From JAHBXE01 sp044222195 (GTDB taxonomy: Bacteria; Planctomycetota; Phycisphaerae; Phycisphaerales; UBA1924), in assembly GCA_044222195.1 (NCBI GenBank), contig JBGANS010000013.1, forward strand, positions 75,025-139,024: a stretch of 64,000 bases of DNA, in the 5' to 3' direction. Position 1 is the first letter of the stretch. Each line of letters begins with the position of its first letter. The notes under the pieces were generated by a model. It searched no databases. It had not been told where the DNA came from and saw only the letters and a program-made list of their open reading frames with translations. A program made the position numbers and the translations under genes. Below, piece after piece: positions 44,326 through 53,646 of the stretch.

Positions 44326-45684
44326 TCAATCGTAATGTTCGGGCATCGGGACCAGCGCGAAGTCGCGGATCAGCGTGCCGATAGCTTCCGAGTCGATCTC
44401 GGTTTCCTCGCCGCGCTTCAGCCGGTCCATCGCATCGGCGCTGACCTCTGGCCGGCGCTGCAGGAACGCCTCGATCTCGCCGCACTCGGCCTTGAGATCC
44501 CCGTTGGGCCAGTGAATAGGGCCGGGCACCCCGGTGGCGGACCGCTGGTAGATCCGGTTGATCTGCAGGTCCGGCGCCGGACGCATGAACAGGGACCGGA
44601 AGTCGTGCCGTTGCCAGAGCGATTCCGGCCCGGCGACGAGCGTCACCGCCTGCGAGTCTCGAAGCTCGCCCACCGGCGGCGCTTGGCGGAGATCGACCGT
44701 TTGATCGGAATGGAACTGCCGCAGCAAGTTCGCCTCAGAAAACAACCTTGGATTCAGGAACGAAAAGAGTCGCGCATACCCCGTCGGCGCCAGCGGTATG
44801 CCCGGCGCCGGGTTCGCCGCCGCGGCGTTGTGCAAGTGCGGAAACAGCCACGTTCCGCCGGGCTTGACCACCCGCCGCAGTTCCTGGACCAAGTCCGCCT
44901 TTTCCCGCATGTAGTGGAACGCGTCCTGACAAAACACCGCGTCTATTGAGTGATCGGCAAATGGCAGCCGGGCCTCGGCATCCACGCAGATGCTCTCGCA
45001 CGTCGGCGCGATGAACCGGCGGGCGAGATACAGGTTGGTGAAGTCCGAATCGGTGAGGACAACGTTGAGATCGGGGAAGTATCTGCGGATCAGAAAGCTG
45101 GCGTGCCCCGTTCCCCCACCCACTTCAAGCACCCGAGCAGGTGTACCCCGCCGCTGGGCCAGCTCCCGCAGAAGCAGCATCACCGGTATCGCCGCCAGCA
45201 GGCTCGGATTGGCAAAGCGGTGGTACAGATAGTCCGCATACCGGCTGTTCCGAAGCTCGGCCAGCGCCTTGGAGTACGTGAGCTGGGTGTCGCCCAGCAC
45301 CGCCTCGCGGAGCCGACGGCGGGCAACCCTGAGCAGAAACGCCGGGGCGGGCCGCCCCAGGCGCTTGAACAACGCGGCCACCCGCCTTGCTCGGGACCGC
45401 GACGACCACAGCAGTGCTTCGCACAGGGCGCTTTCCGCATCTCCCCGCTGGATCGACGCCACCGCCGAGTCCATGGTCAGATCTTCACGCGACCCGATGC
45501 CGAAGCGACCCCGGGCGAGCCACGGAATGCCTTCGATCACGGGAGAAGCCCCGCATTCGCAATGCAGCGTTCCATAACCCGGTCGAGCCTTCAGCCATTC
45601 AGCCCGGTATTCCGCCGCGCAATACGGACAGGACAACTCTCGGACAATGCTGGAGCCGAACTGTCCCTCAGTCGGATGGGCCAT
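44326..45684 (-). CDS. Class I SAM methyltransferase with Trm112-like zinc domain
   Basis: 452 residues. N-terminal Trm112/UPF0434-like zinc ribbon (LSCPYCAAEYRAEW...LHCECGASPVIEGIPWL), then a helical part, and a SAM-binding domain: VLEVGGGTGHASFL, VVLTDSDFTN, and a motif DAVFCQDAFHYMREKADLV of the type seen in SAM MTases acting on small molecules or lipids. The start at 45684 (MAHPTEG) is chosen because the upstream 68 residues look non-coding. Substrate unknown; the gene is divergent from the large concanavalin-like protein. Confidence 0.75.
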   Translation of the reverse strand: MAHPTEGQFGSSIVRELSCPYCAAEYRAEWLKARPGYGTLHCECGASPVIEGIPWLARGRFGIGSREDLTMDSAVASIQRGDAESALCEALLWSSRSRARRVAALFKRLGRPAPAFLLRVARRRLREAVLGDTQLTYSKALAELRNSRYADYLYHRFANPSLLAAIPVMLLLRELAQRRGTPARVLEVGGGTGHASFLIRRYFPDLNVVLTDSDFTNLYLARRFIAPTCESICVDAEARLPFADHSIDAVFCQDAFHYMREKADLVQELRRVVKPGGTWLFPHLHNAAAANPAPGIPLAPTGYARLFSFLNPRLFSEANLLRQFHSDQTVDLRQAPPVGELRDSQAVTLVAGPESLWQRHDFRSLFMRPAPDLQINRIYQRSATGVPGPIHWPNGDLKAECGEIEAFLQRRPEVSADAMDRLKRGEETEIDSEAIGTLIRDFALVPMPEHYD

Positions 45685-45830
45685 GGGATTGGACAAAAGA
45701 TACTCCCGCTTCGTGCCCGGCTCAAACGCCGCTCGAAAGAATCTGTCGGGGGAAGGTTCCGCCCCGGCTGATCGACCCTCGGCGCGCGTGCCGATATTCT
45801 CTTCGGCCTGCACCCTTCCGGAGCAACCGC

Positions 45831-47936
45831 ATTTCGTCGTCGACCACCCCGAAGTCCTCCACCCCCCAGACCCGCGACGGTTCGCCACGACTGCTGCTCG
45901 AGGACCTGTTCTCGGTTCCCGCGGGACGAGGATCCGTCATCGGTTCACGGACCCCCGATGGCTCCATCCGGCTCGGAGCCGATGTCGAACGGGTGCTTTC
46001 CATCAGCCATAACGCTCTGAGGATCCAGCCCTTGGCGAAGCCCGGCTGGGGCCGAAGCGCGATCGCTTACGGGCCGTTCGCTCGAACCCCCGGACTCGCG
46101 TTCGCGGTCAAGGTCGACAACGGCCACAGTCTCTCGCAAAGCTACCAGCTCAAGAACTGGGTCCGCCAGACGGCCCGCTGGCTCAAGGGTGGCGAGACCG
46201 AGCCGCTCCCTGTTCGATTCACTCGTTGGCTCGGCCATCGCCCGCGAATTGCCCTCATTCGCAAGGTCAACAGGTGGTTTCAGAGCAGGGAGAGCGCTCA
46301 CTCCCCGCCGCCGGTCATCGAAAACTTCGCCGCCGGCTTCTACCCACACGCCGCTCCGTCCGACCCCGTCTCCTCCGGCAACGGCATCGTCATACACGCA
46401 AGCCGCGTGTTCAACAACGGCGAACTATGGGCCCGGGTCGGGCCAAAGTGCGCCTCTACCTGCACCAGCCTTCAGAATCTCACCATCTACTACATCGTCG
46501 TACTCCGCGAACGCGGCGCCATCTACTACGCCGCGGCGTTGCCCGGCTCGCACGCCGTCGGCGGATATCCGCACCTGCGCCCGATCGCGATTGACCCTGT
46601 CAACGCCGATCCCGAGGTCTTCGCCAGCGTCTCCCAGGCGGTGCTCGGCGAAATCGGGTTCACCATGGACACCGTGGTCCATGGCGTCAAGATCGCACAA
46701 CTCGGGAAGGGCTTTGGCTCGGCTCATGTGTTCGACCGCCTCCGCGGGTCGGGAGACCTGCACGCCACAAGCCGATGGGAAGGGTGCGGAATCGAACGGA
46801 CCAGCACCGGGGCGCGGGCAGCCTCGGCGAAGGCTGTCGCCCTGCAGTTCCCGCCGCAACCCACGGGGCTCGTTCACGCCGTGCTTCACACCGCCCCGAA
46901 CTCCAGCGCGGCCGGGCTCGTCTTCCGCGCTCGCGACGCGGCACACTTCTGGGCAGTCCTCGCCAACGACAAGGGATGCCGCGTCTGTCTGGTCGAGAAC
47001 GGCGTGTGGACGACGGTGGCCGAGGGCATCCCCGCCCTCAACACCTCAACACCCAACTCCATCCAGGTCGTCGATCACGGCCCCGAGTTCACGGTCAGCA
47101 TCAACGGAGAAATGGCGACGGGCCGCCGCTTCATCGACTCTCGCCTGAGCGACGGGCTCGGAGTTGGCGTGTGCGGGTCGCCGGAACCGGGCTCAAGCAG
47201 CGACATCGTCCTATCCGACTTCGAGGCACATCCACGCGAGATACCAATCCCGCCCCTCCTCGACATGGGTCCACCCGCCATGATCGAGGCGACCACCATC
47301 ACAGTTCGCGACGACTTCTCAGGTCCACAGGGAGACCTTGAAGGTCATACCACGACATTGGGGAACAAGGTGTGGCGCCACGACTTCGGCGCTGGACGAT
47401 TCGAAATCACCGGCGAGTCGGCGGCACGGGTCGTCGCCTCCCGCGGCGTGCCCAGCCCCGGCCGCACGTTCTACACCATCCCCTGGGAGAGCCCCGATCT
47501 CGCCGACATCGATCTCGAAATGACCCCGCCCGGCACCAAGCGCGGCGAGGGCCAACGCGGCCGCGGCGGCATGATCTTCATGCAGGACGCCCGCAACTAC
47601 TTCATGGTCAACCTCTGGCTCCACGACAACCTCGAAACCGCTTCCATCTCCACCTTCTTCCGCATCAACGGCTTCGACGACCTCTACGACGCGATCTGGA
47701 CCTGCACAGGACCCGACCGCACCGTGTGGGGTGTGCCCTTTCGGTTCCGCTCCGCCTTCGACGGCAACCGCTTCCTCGTCCGAATCAACGGCGAGCCCGT
47801 CCTGCAACGCTCGCTCACTGACGTTTACCCACGCCAATCGCCTTTGATGGTCAACCGCATCGGCCTATTCACCAACTGGGAATGGGGAACCGACACCGGC
47901 ACTGTGTTCAAAGACTTCATCGCACGCGGGCGGTAG
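45831..47936 (+). CDS. Large protein with concanavalin-like C-terminal domain, start uncertain
   Basis: About 700 residues and unassigned. The C-terminal part (about 490-700: VRDDFSGPQGDLEG...GRGGMIFMQDARNYFMVNLWLHDN...NRFLVRINGEPVL) and the middle part (about 310-470: STPNSIQVVDHGPEFTVSINGEMA) look like two concanavalin/LamG-type jelly rolls. The first 300 residues have no recognised family, and no clear signal peptide is visible. No ATG, GTG or TTG lies in frame between about 45415 and 45993. An ATT at 45831 with GGAG 8 nt upstream is offered, but CTG 45891 or GTG 45993 are also possible. Its place in the cluster suggests polysaccharide binding or cleavage. Confidence 0.55.
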   Translation: MSSSTTPKSSTPQTRDGSPRLLLEDLFSVPAGRGSVIGSRTPDGSIRLGADVERVLSISHNALRIQPLAKPGWGRSAIAYGPFARTPGLAFAVKVDNGHSLSQSYQLKNWVRQTARWLKGGETEPLPVRFTRWLGHRPRIALIRKVNRWFQSRESAHSPPPVIENFAAGFYPHAAPSDPVSSGNGIVIHASRVFNNGELWARVGPKCASTCTSLQNLTIYYIVVLRERGAIYYAAALPGSHAVGGYPHLRPIAIDPVNADPEVFASVSQAVLGEIGFTMDTVVHGVKIAQLGKGFGSAHVFDRLRGSGDLHATSRWEGCGIERTSTGARAASAKAVALQFPPQPTGLVHAVLHTAPNSSAAGLVFRARDAAHFWAVLANDKGCRVCLVENGVWTTVAEGIPALNTSTPNSIQVVDHGPEFTVSINGEMATGRRFIDSRLSDGLGVGVCGSPEPGSSSDIVLSDFEAHPREIPIPPLLDMGPPAMIEATTITVRDDFSGPQGDLEGHTTTLGNKVWRHDFGAGRFEITGESAARVVASRGVPSPGRTFYTIPWESPDLADIDLEMTPPGTKRGEGQRGRGGMIFMQDARNYFMVNLWLHDNLETASISTFFRINGFDDLYDAIWTCTGPDRTVWGVPFRFRSAFDGNRFLVRINGEPVLQRSLTDVYPRQSPLMVNRIGLFTNWEWGTDTGTVFKDFIARGR

Positions 47937-48692
47937 TCAGGCCGTCGCGAGCAGGTGCCGCACAGGCCAGCCATCCGCCGCGTACGCACGGTCCAGCCGC
48001 TTCACCTGGTATCCCCACGAGCGCAGCATCTCCTCCACGCCCGCGACCTTGCCCTCGACCGCTTCAATCGTCGCATCGTCAAGCTCGCAGACGATCCCCG
48101 GACGATGGCCGCGGCAGGTCTGCTCCATCCCTCGCAGCACCGCGGCCTCGGCGCCCTCGACGTCAATCTTGACAAACGCCGGTACGTCAATGCGACCCTC
48201 GGCGACGAGATCATCGATCCGAGTCACTGGCACCCGCAGACGGCCGGAAATGTCATGGCTCGGCGTGTCCGCAATGATGCTCGCCCCTCCGGGGTGACGG
48301 GTCAGCACCAACTCGATCTCGCCAGTCGAGTCCCCCACCGCCGTCTCCATCACGTCGATCGAGAACCCATTCAGCCCGGCGTTTCGCCGAATCGCCGCGG
48401 CATTGGCAGGCACCGGCTCGAACGAATACACCTTGCCGGTAGGGCCAACCAGCCGGGCAGCGATGAGGGAAAAAAAACCGACGTTCGCGCCGATGTCAAA
48501 GATCGTATCGCCGGGCTTGAGATGCTCGGCCAGCGCGTTCTGAATCGGCGGTTCGTTGATCCCCTTCGCGTACCACCCGCTGGCCCGCCGCAGATCCATG
48601 ACCAGGCCCTTGCCAACGCCCGCACGCACACGCCGCGGCCGAAGCGTCGCCGCCCACCACGCCAGCCTCTTGATCATCGGCGGCAGAGTCAC
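47937..48692 (-). CDS. FkbM-family methyltransferase
   Basis: 251 residues from GTG 48692. FkbM domain with the SAM-binding IFDIGANVGFFSLIAARLVG, FEPVPANAAAIRRN, and the closing VKIDVEGAEAAVLRGM motif. The family O-methylates sugars or other small molecules; in polysaccharide clusters it methylates sugar hydroxyls. It overlaps the glycosyltransferase upstream by 4 nt (GTGA), so they are translated together. Confidence 0.87.
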   Translation of the reverse strand: MTLPPMIKRLAWWAATLRPRRVRAGVGKGLVMDLRRASGWYAKGINEPPIQNALAEHLKPGDTIFDIGANVGFFSLIAARLVGPTGKVYSFEPVPANAAAIRRNAGLNGFSIDVMETAVGDSTGEIELVLTRHPGGASIIADTPSHDISGRLRVPVTRIDDLVAEGRIDVPAFVKIDVEGAEAAVLRGMEQTCRGHRPGIVCELDDATIEAVEGKVAGVEEMLRSWGYQVKRLDRAYAADGWPVRHLLATA

Positions 48693-49903
48693 GGCGTCGC
48701 TCCGGCCACCCGCCCGGTCGCCGTGTTTGTACGCCGCGTCACCAGCGACTCGTAGATCTTCGTCAACGCCCCCGAAGTCGCTTCCTGGGTGAATCGATGC
48801 CCCACGGCCAGCGCCGCCGCTCCCATCGTCTTCATCCGGGCCCGGTCCGCCAGCACATCCAGGACCGCCCCGGTGAAAGCCTCCGAATCGCCGAGCGGCA
48901 CCAGCACCGCGCTCGCCCCATCATCCACGCACCCGCGAAACGATGGAAGGCTGAACGCGACGATGGGCAATCCCGCGGCCATCGCCTCAAGCACCGCCAG
49001 AGGGAAGCCCTCGGTCAGCGACGGAAACACAAACATGTCCGCGATGTTGAGCAGCCGCGTGATGTCCGACCGCTGCCCGAGCATCGTCACCGAGGCCTGC
49101 ACCCCGTTGTCGACGATCGACTTCGCGAGCAGCTCCTTGTCCTGGCCGTCGCCGATGAGCAGGAGCTTCGCCTTGGGGTGACTCTCCACCACCCTCCGCA
49201 TCATCGGGACAAGCCAGTGCTGCCCCTTGTGGTAGTTCAGCCGTCCCACGTTGATCAGCACCGGCCCCGCACCCTCGATTCCGATCTCACGCTTGAGCGC
49301 ACCCCGCTCAGCCTCCGAAAGCCTCTCAAACCGATCCGGCGCCAGCCCCGGATTCACCACTGTGACCTTCTCCGGCCCTATCCCCATCGCCCGCAGGTAG
49401 GGGTCCCAGCTCTCGTTCACGCTTCCCGACACCGGCACAACGTGATCCACCGTGCGCTTCGCCAGCGCGATACCCAGCCACCGCGCCAGCCGGCGCGGAA
49501 CGGCCTTGACGCCCTTGAGGTCATCGCTCTTGAGGTGCTCCGAGTGCAGCGAGTTCACCACCGGGCGGCCCGTCAAGATCGCTGCGAGCTGACCGACCGT
49601 CCGATCCGCGACCGTATTGTTCGTGTGTATCAGGTCGATCCGCTCGCGCTTCACCAGTTTGGCAAGTCGGCGGGCCGCGCTGAGCAATCCGGCCTTCCCG
49701 CGGCAGTTCAGGCACTCAATCCTGAACCCAGCCGCCCGGTACGCCCCTTCCATCTCTCCCAGGGCGTTGATACAGCAGACGATGCTCTCGACGCGAGCGG
49801 GGTCCAGCCCCTTGATGTTCCGCAGCAGCAGGTGCTGCCCGCCACCGACGATCAGGTCGGGCATCGTGTGAACAACGCGGATCGGTCCGGCGACGCTAGA
49901 CAT
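48689..49903 (-). CDS. GT4-family glycosyltransferase
   Basis: 404 residues from ATG 49903 (ATG 49915 is possible). GT-B fold with an N-terminal acceptor half (VVHTMPDLIVGGGQHLL) and a donor-binding half with VGRLNYHKGQHWLV, LLIGDGQDKELLAKSI, and the E-x7-E motif of retaining GT4 enzymes (FPSLTEGFPLAVLEAMAAGLPIVAF). It would transfer a sugar from a nucleotide donor onto a growing glycan in the cytosol. It follows the PIG-L gene closely and overlaps the FkbM gene. Confidence 0.9.
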   Translation of the reverse strand: MSSVAGPIRVVHTMPDLIVGGGQHLLLRNIKGLDPARVESIVCCINALGEMEGAYRAAGFRIECLNCRGKAGLLSAARRLAKLVKRERIDLIHTNNTVADRTVGQLAAILTGRPVVNSLHSEHLKSDDLKGVKAVPRRLARWLGIALAKRTVDHVVPVSGSVNESWDPYLRAMGIGPEKVTVVNPGLAPDRFERLSEAERGALKREIGIEGAGPVLINVGRLNYHKGQHWLVPMMRRVVESHPKAKLLLIGDGQDKELLAKSIVDNGVQASVTMLGQRSDITRLLNIADMFVFPSLTEGFPLAVLEAMAAGLPIVAFSLPSFRGCVDDGASAVLVPLGDSEAFTGAVLDVLADRARMKTMGAAALAVGHRFTQEATSGALTKIYESLVTRRTNTATGRVAGATP

Positions 49904-50786
49904 GGGCCGCCCCACCCTCCCCCGTCGGCGCTGTCTGACCCAGCTCTGAAGCCCGTTTCACCTGGAGGGGAAAGAACATTTCGTACTTCGTGAAGAAGCT
50001 CTTCAGCCACGCCTCCGGCAACACCAGCCATGTCGCCTCGCCCGTCAGATTCTGCATCTGCGAGCGGTGCGCCGCGAGCGCGGTGCGCTTTCGATCCAGG
50101 TATCCCGCCGTCCGCACCAGCACGACCGGCAGAGCGAACGCCGCCTTCATCGGTTTCCAGAACGCGTTGAGCACCATGCCGGGCGAGAGACGATCCGGAT
50201 TCACCCACGTGCGGATGCTGTAGAACCACACCGGGTATTCATACACCGGGCAGTCGATAACTCCTTCGCCCGCAAGCTTCGCGACAATGAGCGCAATGGC
50301 GTGATGATCGAAGTGCCGATCAATCCCGCTCGGTGAAATGATCAGGTCAGGCTTGATGCGTTGGACGAGCCCGCGCAGGAACGCCTCAGCCTTATCCATC
50401 TGGTCGCCGACGAATCGATCTTCGCAGGGGCCGAAGTACACACGCTCAGTCGGCACGCCAAGCAGGCCGCAGGCGTCAATCATCTCCTGCTTTCGCATCG
50501 CCGCCAGTTCATCCTTTGAAATCTTCGGCGATGAATGCGAGTTGCGGCCGTCGGTCACGACGGTGATGTGGACCGCCTTGCCGCGTTCGACGAGGCGAAG
50601 CACGGCGACCCCTGCGCCAAGGACTTCATCATCCTCGTGCGGGGCAATAACGAGGACTCGCTCGCCCGAGATGGTTTCGGTGATGTCGCGGCCGCGAGCG
50701 TACAGGATGGCACGAACGCACCAGAAACCGGCCGCCTCGAGCCGGCTGAACAGGGGGCGGAAGAGGTTGCGGGCTGTGGAGGCCAT
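49896..50786 (-). CDS. PIG-L/LmbE family deacetylase
   Basis: 296 residues. Zinc deacetylase with the VIAPHEDDEVLGAG motif (the family's (A/P)HPDDE, here PHEDDE), TDGRNSHS, and the HFDHHAIA metal-binding histidines. It would remove acetyl from N-acetylglucosamine-type sugars or N-acetylated glycolipids; in this cluster it may act on a glycan intermediate. A short N-terminal extension (about 40 residues) precedes the domain. Confidence 0.88.
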   Translation of the reverse strand: MASTARNLFRPLFSRLEAAGFWCVRAILYARGRDITETISGERVLVIAPHEDDEVLGAGVAVLRLVERGKAVHITVVTDGRNSHSSPKISKDELAAMRKQEMIDACGLLGVPTERVYFGPCEDRFVGDQMDKAEAFLRGLVQRIKPDLIISPSGIDRHFDHHAIALIVAKLAGEGVIDCPVYEYPVWFYSIRTWVNPDRLSPGMVLNAFWKPMKAAFALPVVLVRTAGYLDRKRTALAAHRSQMQNLTGEATWLVLPEAWLKSFFTKYEMFFPLQVKRASELGQTAPTGEGGAAHV

Positions 50787-50843
50787 GGGTGCGGCGAATC
50801 CTTGCCGGCCCGGGAGCTCACCGGGCGATGCATATTGAAGGCG

Positions 50844-52070
50844 TCACACCGCGACGATGTTCGGCTTCAGGCCCATCCCGTGGACCTGCTTGGAAATCTC
50901 GGGGATGTAGATCGGGTTCATGATGACGATGTGGTCGGGCTTGTACTTCTTCAGGAACTCGGGCGAAACAATTTCCTGTCCGGTTCCGGCCATGAACTTG
51001 CCCTGCCGGTAGGTGTTGATGTCCACAACGAACTCGACTTCTTTGGCGAGGCCGAGCGTCGTGAGGAACGAGACGCCCTTGGAGCCCGAGCCCCAGACGA
51101 CGACCTTCTCGCCCTTGTGGTGAGCGCCGCGGATCATGTCGGTCCACTTGCGGGTGATCGTTGAGGTGACCTTGGCGAAGTTGTCCACGCCGCGGGTCAG
51201 GCGGGGCATATCGTCCTCGAGCGGGAGCCGCGGCTTGGTCGGGCCATCCGTCGGCGTGGCATCCATGATGATGTACTGGTTGTCGTACTCGATGCTGAGG
51301 TGCGTCACATCGAAGTTCGCTTTGCGGAAGAGTCGGGCGAGGGAGCCCGGGGAGAAGTAGGTGCAGTGCTCGTAGTACATATCCCAGAAGGCGCCCTCTT
51401 CGAGTTCGCGGAGGACTTCGGGCAGTTCGAAGAAGAGGACGACATCCTTGCGGGTGCCAATCGTCTTGCGGATATCTCGCATGAACGCGAGGGTCGGCCC
51501 GATGTGCTCGAGCGTGTGGCGGCAGGCGATGAAATCCGCTTGAAGATGAGAATACTTCGGCCCGTAGAAGTCCACGATGAACTCGATTCGGGACAGGGCC
51601 GGCGAGTCGAGGCGGCTGGGCTGGTAGCCGGGGTCAATTCCGATCCCGCGGCCGCCAGAGGCCTCGCACAGCGACGCCAGCCACTCGCCCTTGCCACACC
51701 CGATTTCGAGGGCGACCTTGTCTTTCAGGTTGTAGCGGGCGGCGTAGCGCGTAGCGAGTTCGCGGGCGAACTTGTTGAAGGTCGGGCTGAAGCCCTGGCT
51801 CTCTTCGCAGCGCTGGGAGTATTCGTGGACGGTGGGGTCGAAGAGCGTGTTGCAAATGAAGCCGCAGGCTGGGCAGAAGCCGAGTTTGAGATCGCCGCGG
51901 GGGTAGTCGAGGGCTTCGGTCTTGGACTGCATCAGGAGCGTGCTGTGGCAGGGGATCTGGTCGACGGCGTAGAAGATTTTGAGGCCGCGGCCGTCGCAGT
52001 TGGGGCAGAGGGCTTTGGCGTCGATGGACGTGTCAAAGCGGGGACCGGAGTTCACTCGTGTGGCTGTCAC
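50844..52070 (-). CDS. Class I SAM C-methyltransferase-type protein (second copy)
   Basis: 408 residues from GTG 52070, set by an excellent AAGGAGGT 4 nt upstream. Same three-part architecture as the gene at 43138-44310: zinc-binding N-terminus (CPNC; FCPACGFICN), SAM-binding VALEIGCGKGEWLASL, and a C-terminal Rossmann-like module (KVVVWGSGSKGVSFLTTLG; PDHIVIMNPIYIPEISKQV). It likely modifies a CDP- or dTDP-linked sugar. It overlaps the small gene upstream by 4 nt, so the two are coupled. Confidence 0.82.
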   Translation of the reverse strand: MTATRVNSGPRFDTSIDAKALCPNCDGRGLKIFYAVDQIPCHSTLLMQSKTEALDYPRGDLKLGFCPACGFICNTLFDPTVHEYSQRCEESQGFSPTFNKFARELATRYAARYNLKDKVALEIGCGKGEWLASLCEASGGRGIGIDPGYQPSRLDSPALSRIEFIVDFYGPKYSHLQADFIACRHTLEHIGPTLAFMRDIRKTIGTRKDVVLFFELPEVLRELEEGAFWDMYYEHCTYFSPGSLARLFRKANFDVTHLSIEYDNQYIIMDATPTDGPTKPRLPLEDDMPRLTRGVDNFAKVTSTITRKWTDMIRGAHHKGEKVVVWGSGSKGVSFLTTLGLAKEVEFVVDINTYRQGKFMAGTGQEIVSPEFLKKYKPDHIVIMNPIYIPEISKQVHGMGLKPNIVAV

Positions 52071-52309
52071 CGGACCTCCTTGGAAACAGCTTCGCGAGCA
52101 ACCATCACTTTCTTCCCATCCCAGATCTCTTGCCTGACTCGAACAATGCTTCCGGGTGTGAACTCCCAATGCTCATCTTCGGGGTCATATCCAGCTGTCG
52201 GGAGCAATCGATATCCATCCGCCACGGGCATGGCCAATGTAGGTCGAATCACGGGCGAGCCTTCATCCAGAAGTTCAACGTAGACCTGCTCCGGCGAAGC
52301 CATATTCAT
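52067..52309 (-). CDS. Small acidic protein, widespread uncharacterised family
   Basis: 80 residues, acidic and soluble: VYVELLDEGSPVIRPT...YRLLPTAGYDPEDEHWEFTPGSIVRVRQEIWDG. The pattern matches a widespread group of small hypothetical proteins with a single beta-barrel-like fold. The long frame upstream of it is an antisense or alternate-frame shadow of the C-methyltransferase gene and is not used. It is co-translated with the downstream methyltransferase gene. Function unknown. Confidence 0.65.
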   Translation of the reverse strand: MNMASPEQVYVELLDEGSPVIRPTLAMPVADGYRLLPTAGYDPEDEHWEFTPGSIVRVRQEIWDGKKVMVAREAVSKEVR

Positions 52310-52326
52310 GCTCCGGCAATCCTGCG

Positions 52327-53574
52327 TTAGACAATGACTGGTGTCGGCACCGGAACAATGAAGCGGCCGCCCTTGCGGCGGTACTCCGCCTGCTGCTGCA
52401 TGATCTCGTCCTTGAAGTTCCAGGGAAGGATCACGCAGTAATCGGGCTGCCGCTTGACCAGCTCCTCCGGTGCGAGAATCGGAATGTGCACGCCCGGCAT
52501 GTACCGACCCTGCTTGTGGATGTTCTTGTCCACCACAAAGTCGATCTGCCTGGTATCCGCGCCCAGGTAGTTCACCATGATCGCGCCCTTGGCGGCGGCC
52601 CCGTACGCGGCGATCGTCTTCCCCTGCCTCTTGATGTCCGCCAGGATGCTCCGCATCGTCAGGCCGAGATTCTTCACCATCGTCGCAAAGCCACGGTAAT
52701 AGCCCGGCTTGTCCATGCCGAGGTCGCGCTCTTCGGCGAGCATGCGCTTGACCGAATCCTGCACGTTCTCGCGCCGGCCCGCGTAATAGCGGAGCGACCC
52801 GCCGTGGGTCGGAAGCCATTCCACGTGGTTCAGGAACATCCCGTTCTTGCGGAACAGGTAGTCCGCGCTCAGCACGCTGAAGTAGCACAGGTGCTGGTGA
52901 TAGATCGTGTCGAACTCGCAATGCTCGATCATGTCCTTGACGTACGGCGCTTCGATCGACGTCGTGCCGTCGTCTTTCAGGATCTCGCGGATTCCCTGCA
53001 CAAACCCGTTCGTGTCCGCGACGTGGGCCATCACGTTGTTGCCGATGACCACATCCGCCCGCTTGCCTTCTTTCGCCATCCGCCTGGCCATGTCGAGCGT
53101 GAAGAAATCGCAGATGGTGGGAACGCCGATCTTCGCCGCGGCCTTGGCGGGCCCCGGCGCCGGGTCGATCCCCTGCACCGGAATCCCCGCCTCCACAAAG
53201 TTCTTCAGCATGTACCCGTCGTTGCTGGCCAGCTCGACGACAAAGCTGGCCTTGTTCAGGCTCCGCGTCTTGATCAGGTTCAGCGCGTTCTCGCGGCAGT
53301 GTTTCAACCACGCATCCGAAAACGAAGAGAAGTACGGATAGTCCGCCCCGAACAGAATCGTCGGATCCACCGTCTCGGTGATCTGGACCAGCTTCGATTC
53401 CGGGCTGAACGCGAGCTCCAGCGGCCACTTGGCGTCAGGCTTGGCGAGCCCTTCCTTCGTCAAGAGCCCGTCCGCGTGCGGCATCATGCCCAGGTCCAGG
53501 ATCGGCACCATCCCCTGCACCCCGCTCACGCGGCACTTCGCAGCCTTGCACCTGTCTTCGAAAGTCGCCGCCAT
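52327..53574 (-). CDS. Sugar C-methyltransferase (TylCIII/NovU-type)
   Basis: 415 residues. Three-part layout of NDP-hexose C-methyltransferases: an N-terminal metal-binding part (CKAAKCRVSGVQGMVPILDLGMMPHADGLL, here with fewer cysteines than usual), a SAM-binding domain (FVVELASNDGYMLKNF), the catalytic GNNVMAHVADTNGF and IYHQHLCYFS segments, and a C-terminal domain (IAAYGAAAKGAIMVNYLGA). It would put a methyl branch at C3 of a keto sugar. With the cytidylyltransferase next door it points to a branched or C-methylated deoxysugar. Confidence 0.88.
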   Translation of the reverse strand: MAATFEDRCKAAKCRVSGVQGMVPILDLGMMPHADGLLTKEGLAKPDAKWPLELAFSPESKLVQITETVDPTILFGADYPYFSSFSDAWLKHCRENALNLIKTRSLNKASFVVELASNDGYMLKNFVEAGIPVQGIDPAPGPAKAAAKIGVPTICDFFTLDMARRMAKEGKRADVVIGNNVMAHVADTNGFVQGIREILKDDGTTSIEAPYVKDMIEHCEFDTIYHQHLCYFSVLSADYLFRKNGMFLNHVEWLPTHGGSLRYYAGRRENVQDSVKRMLAEERDLGMDKPGYYRGFATMVKNLGLTMRSILADIKRQGKTIAAYGAAAKGAIMVNYLGADTRQIDFVVDKNIHKQGRYMPGVHIPILAPEELVKRQPDYCVILPWNFKDEIMQQQAEYRRKGGRFIVPVPTPVIV

Positions 53575-53646
53575 GCGATGCTCCTGTCAGAACCGGAGAA
53601 GCCACAGATGAACACGGATGCGTTCACCTGTGGCTGACTTCCTGCG

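Noticed and set aside
52310..53428. Long minus-strand frame upstream of the 80-residue gene
   Set aside because: Only its last 80 codons are coding-like; the rest is an alternate frame of the TylCIII-type methyltransferase.
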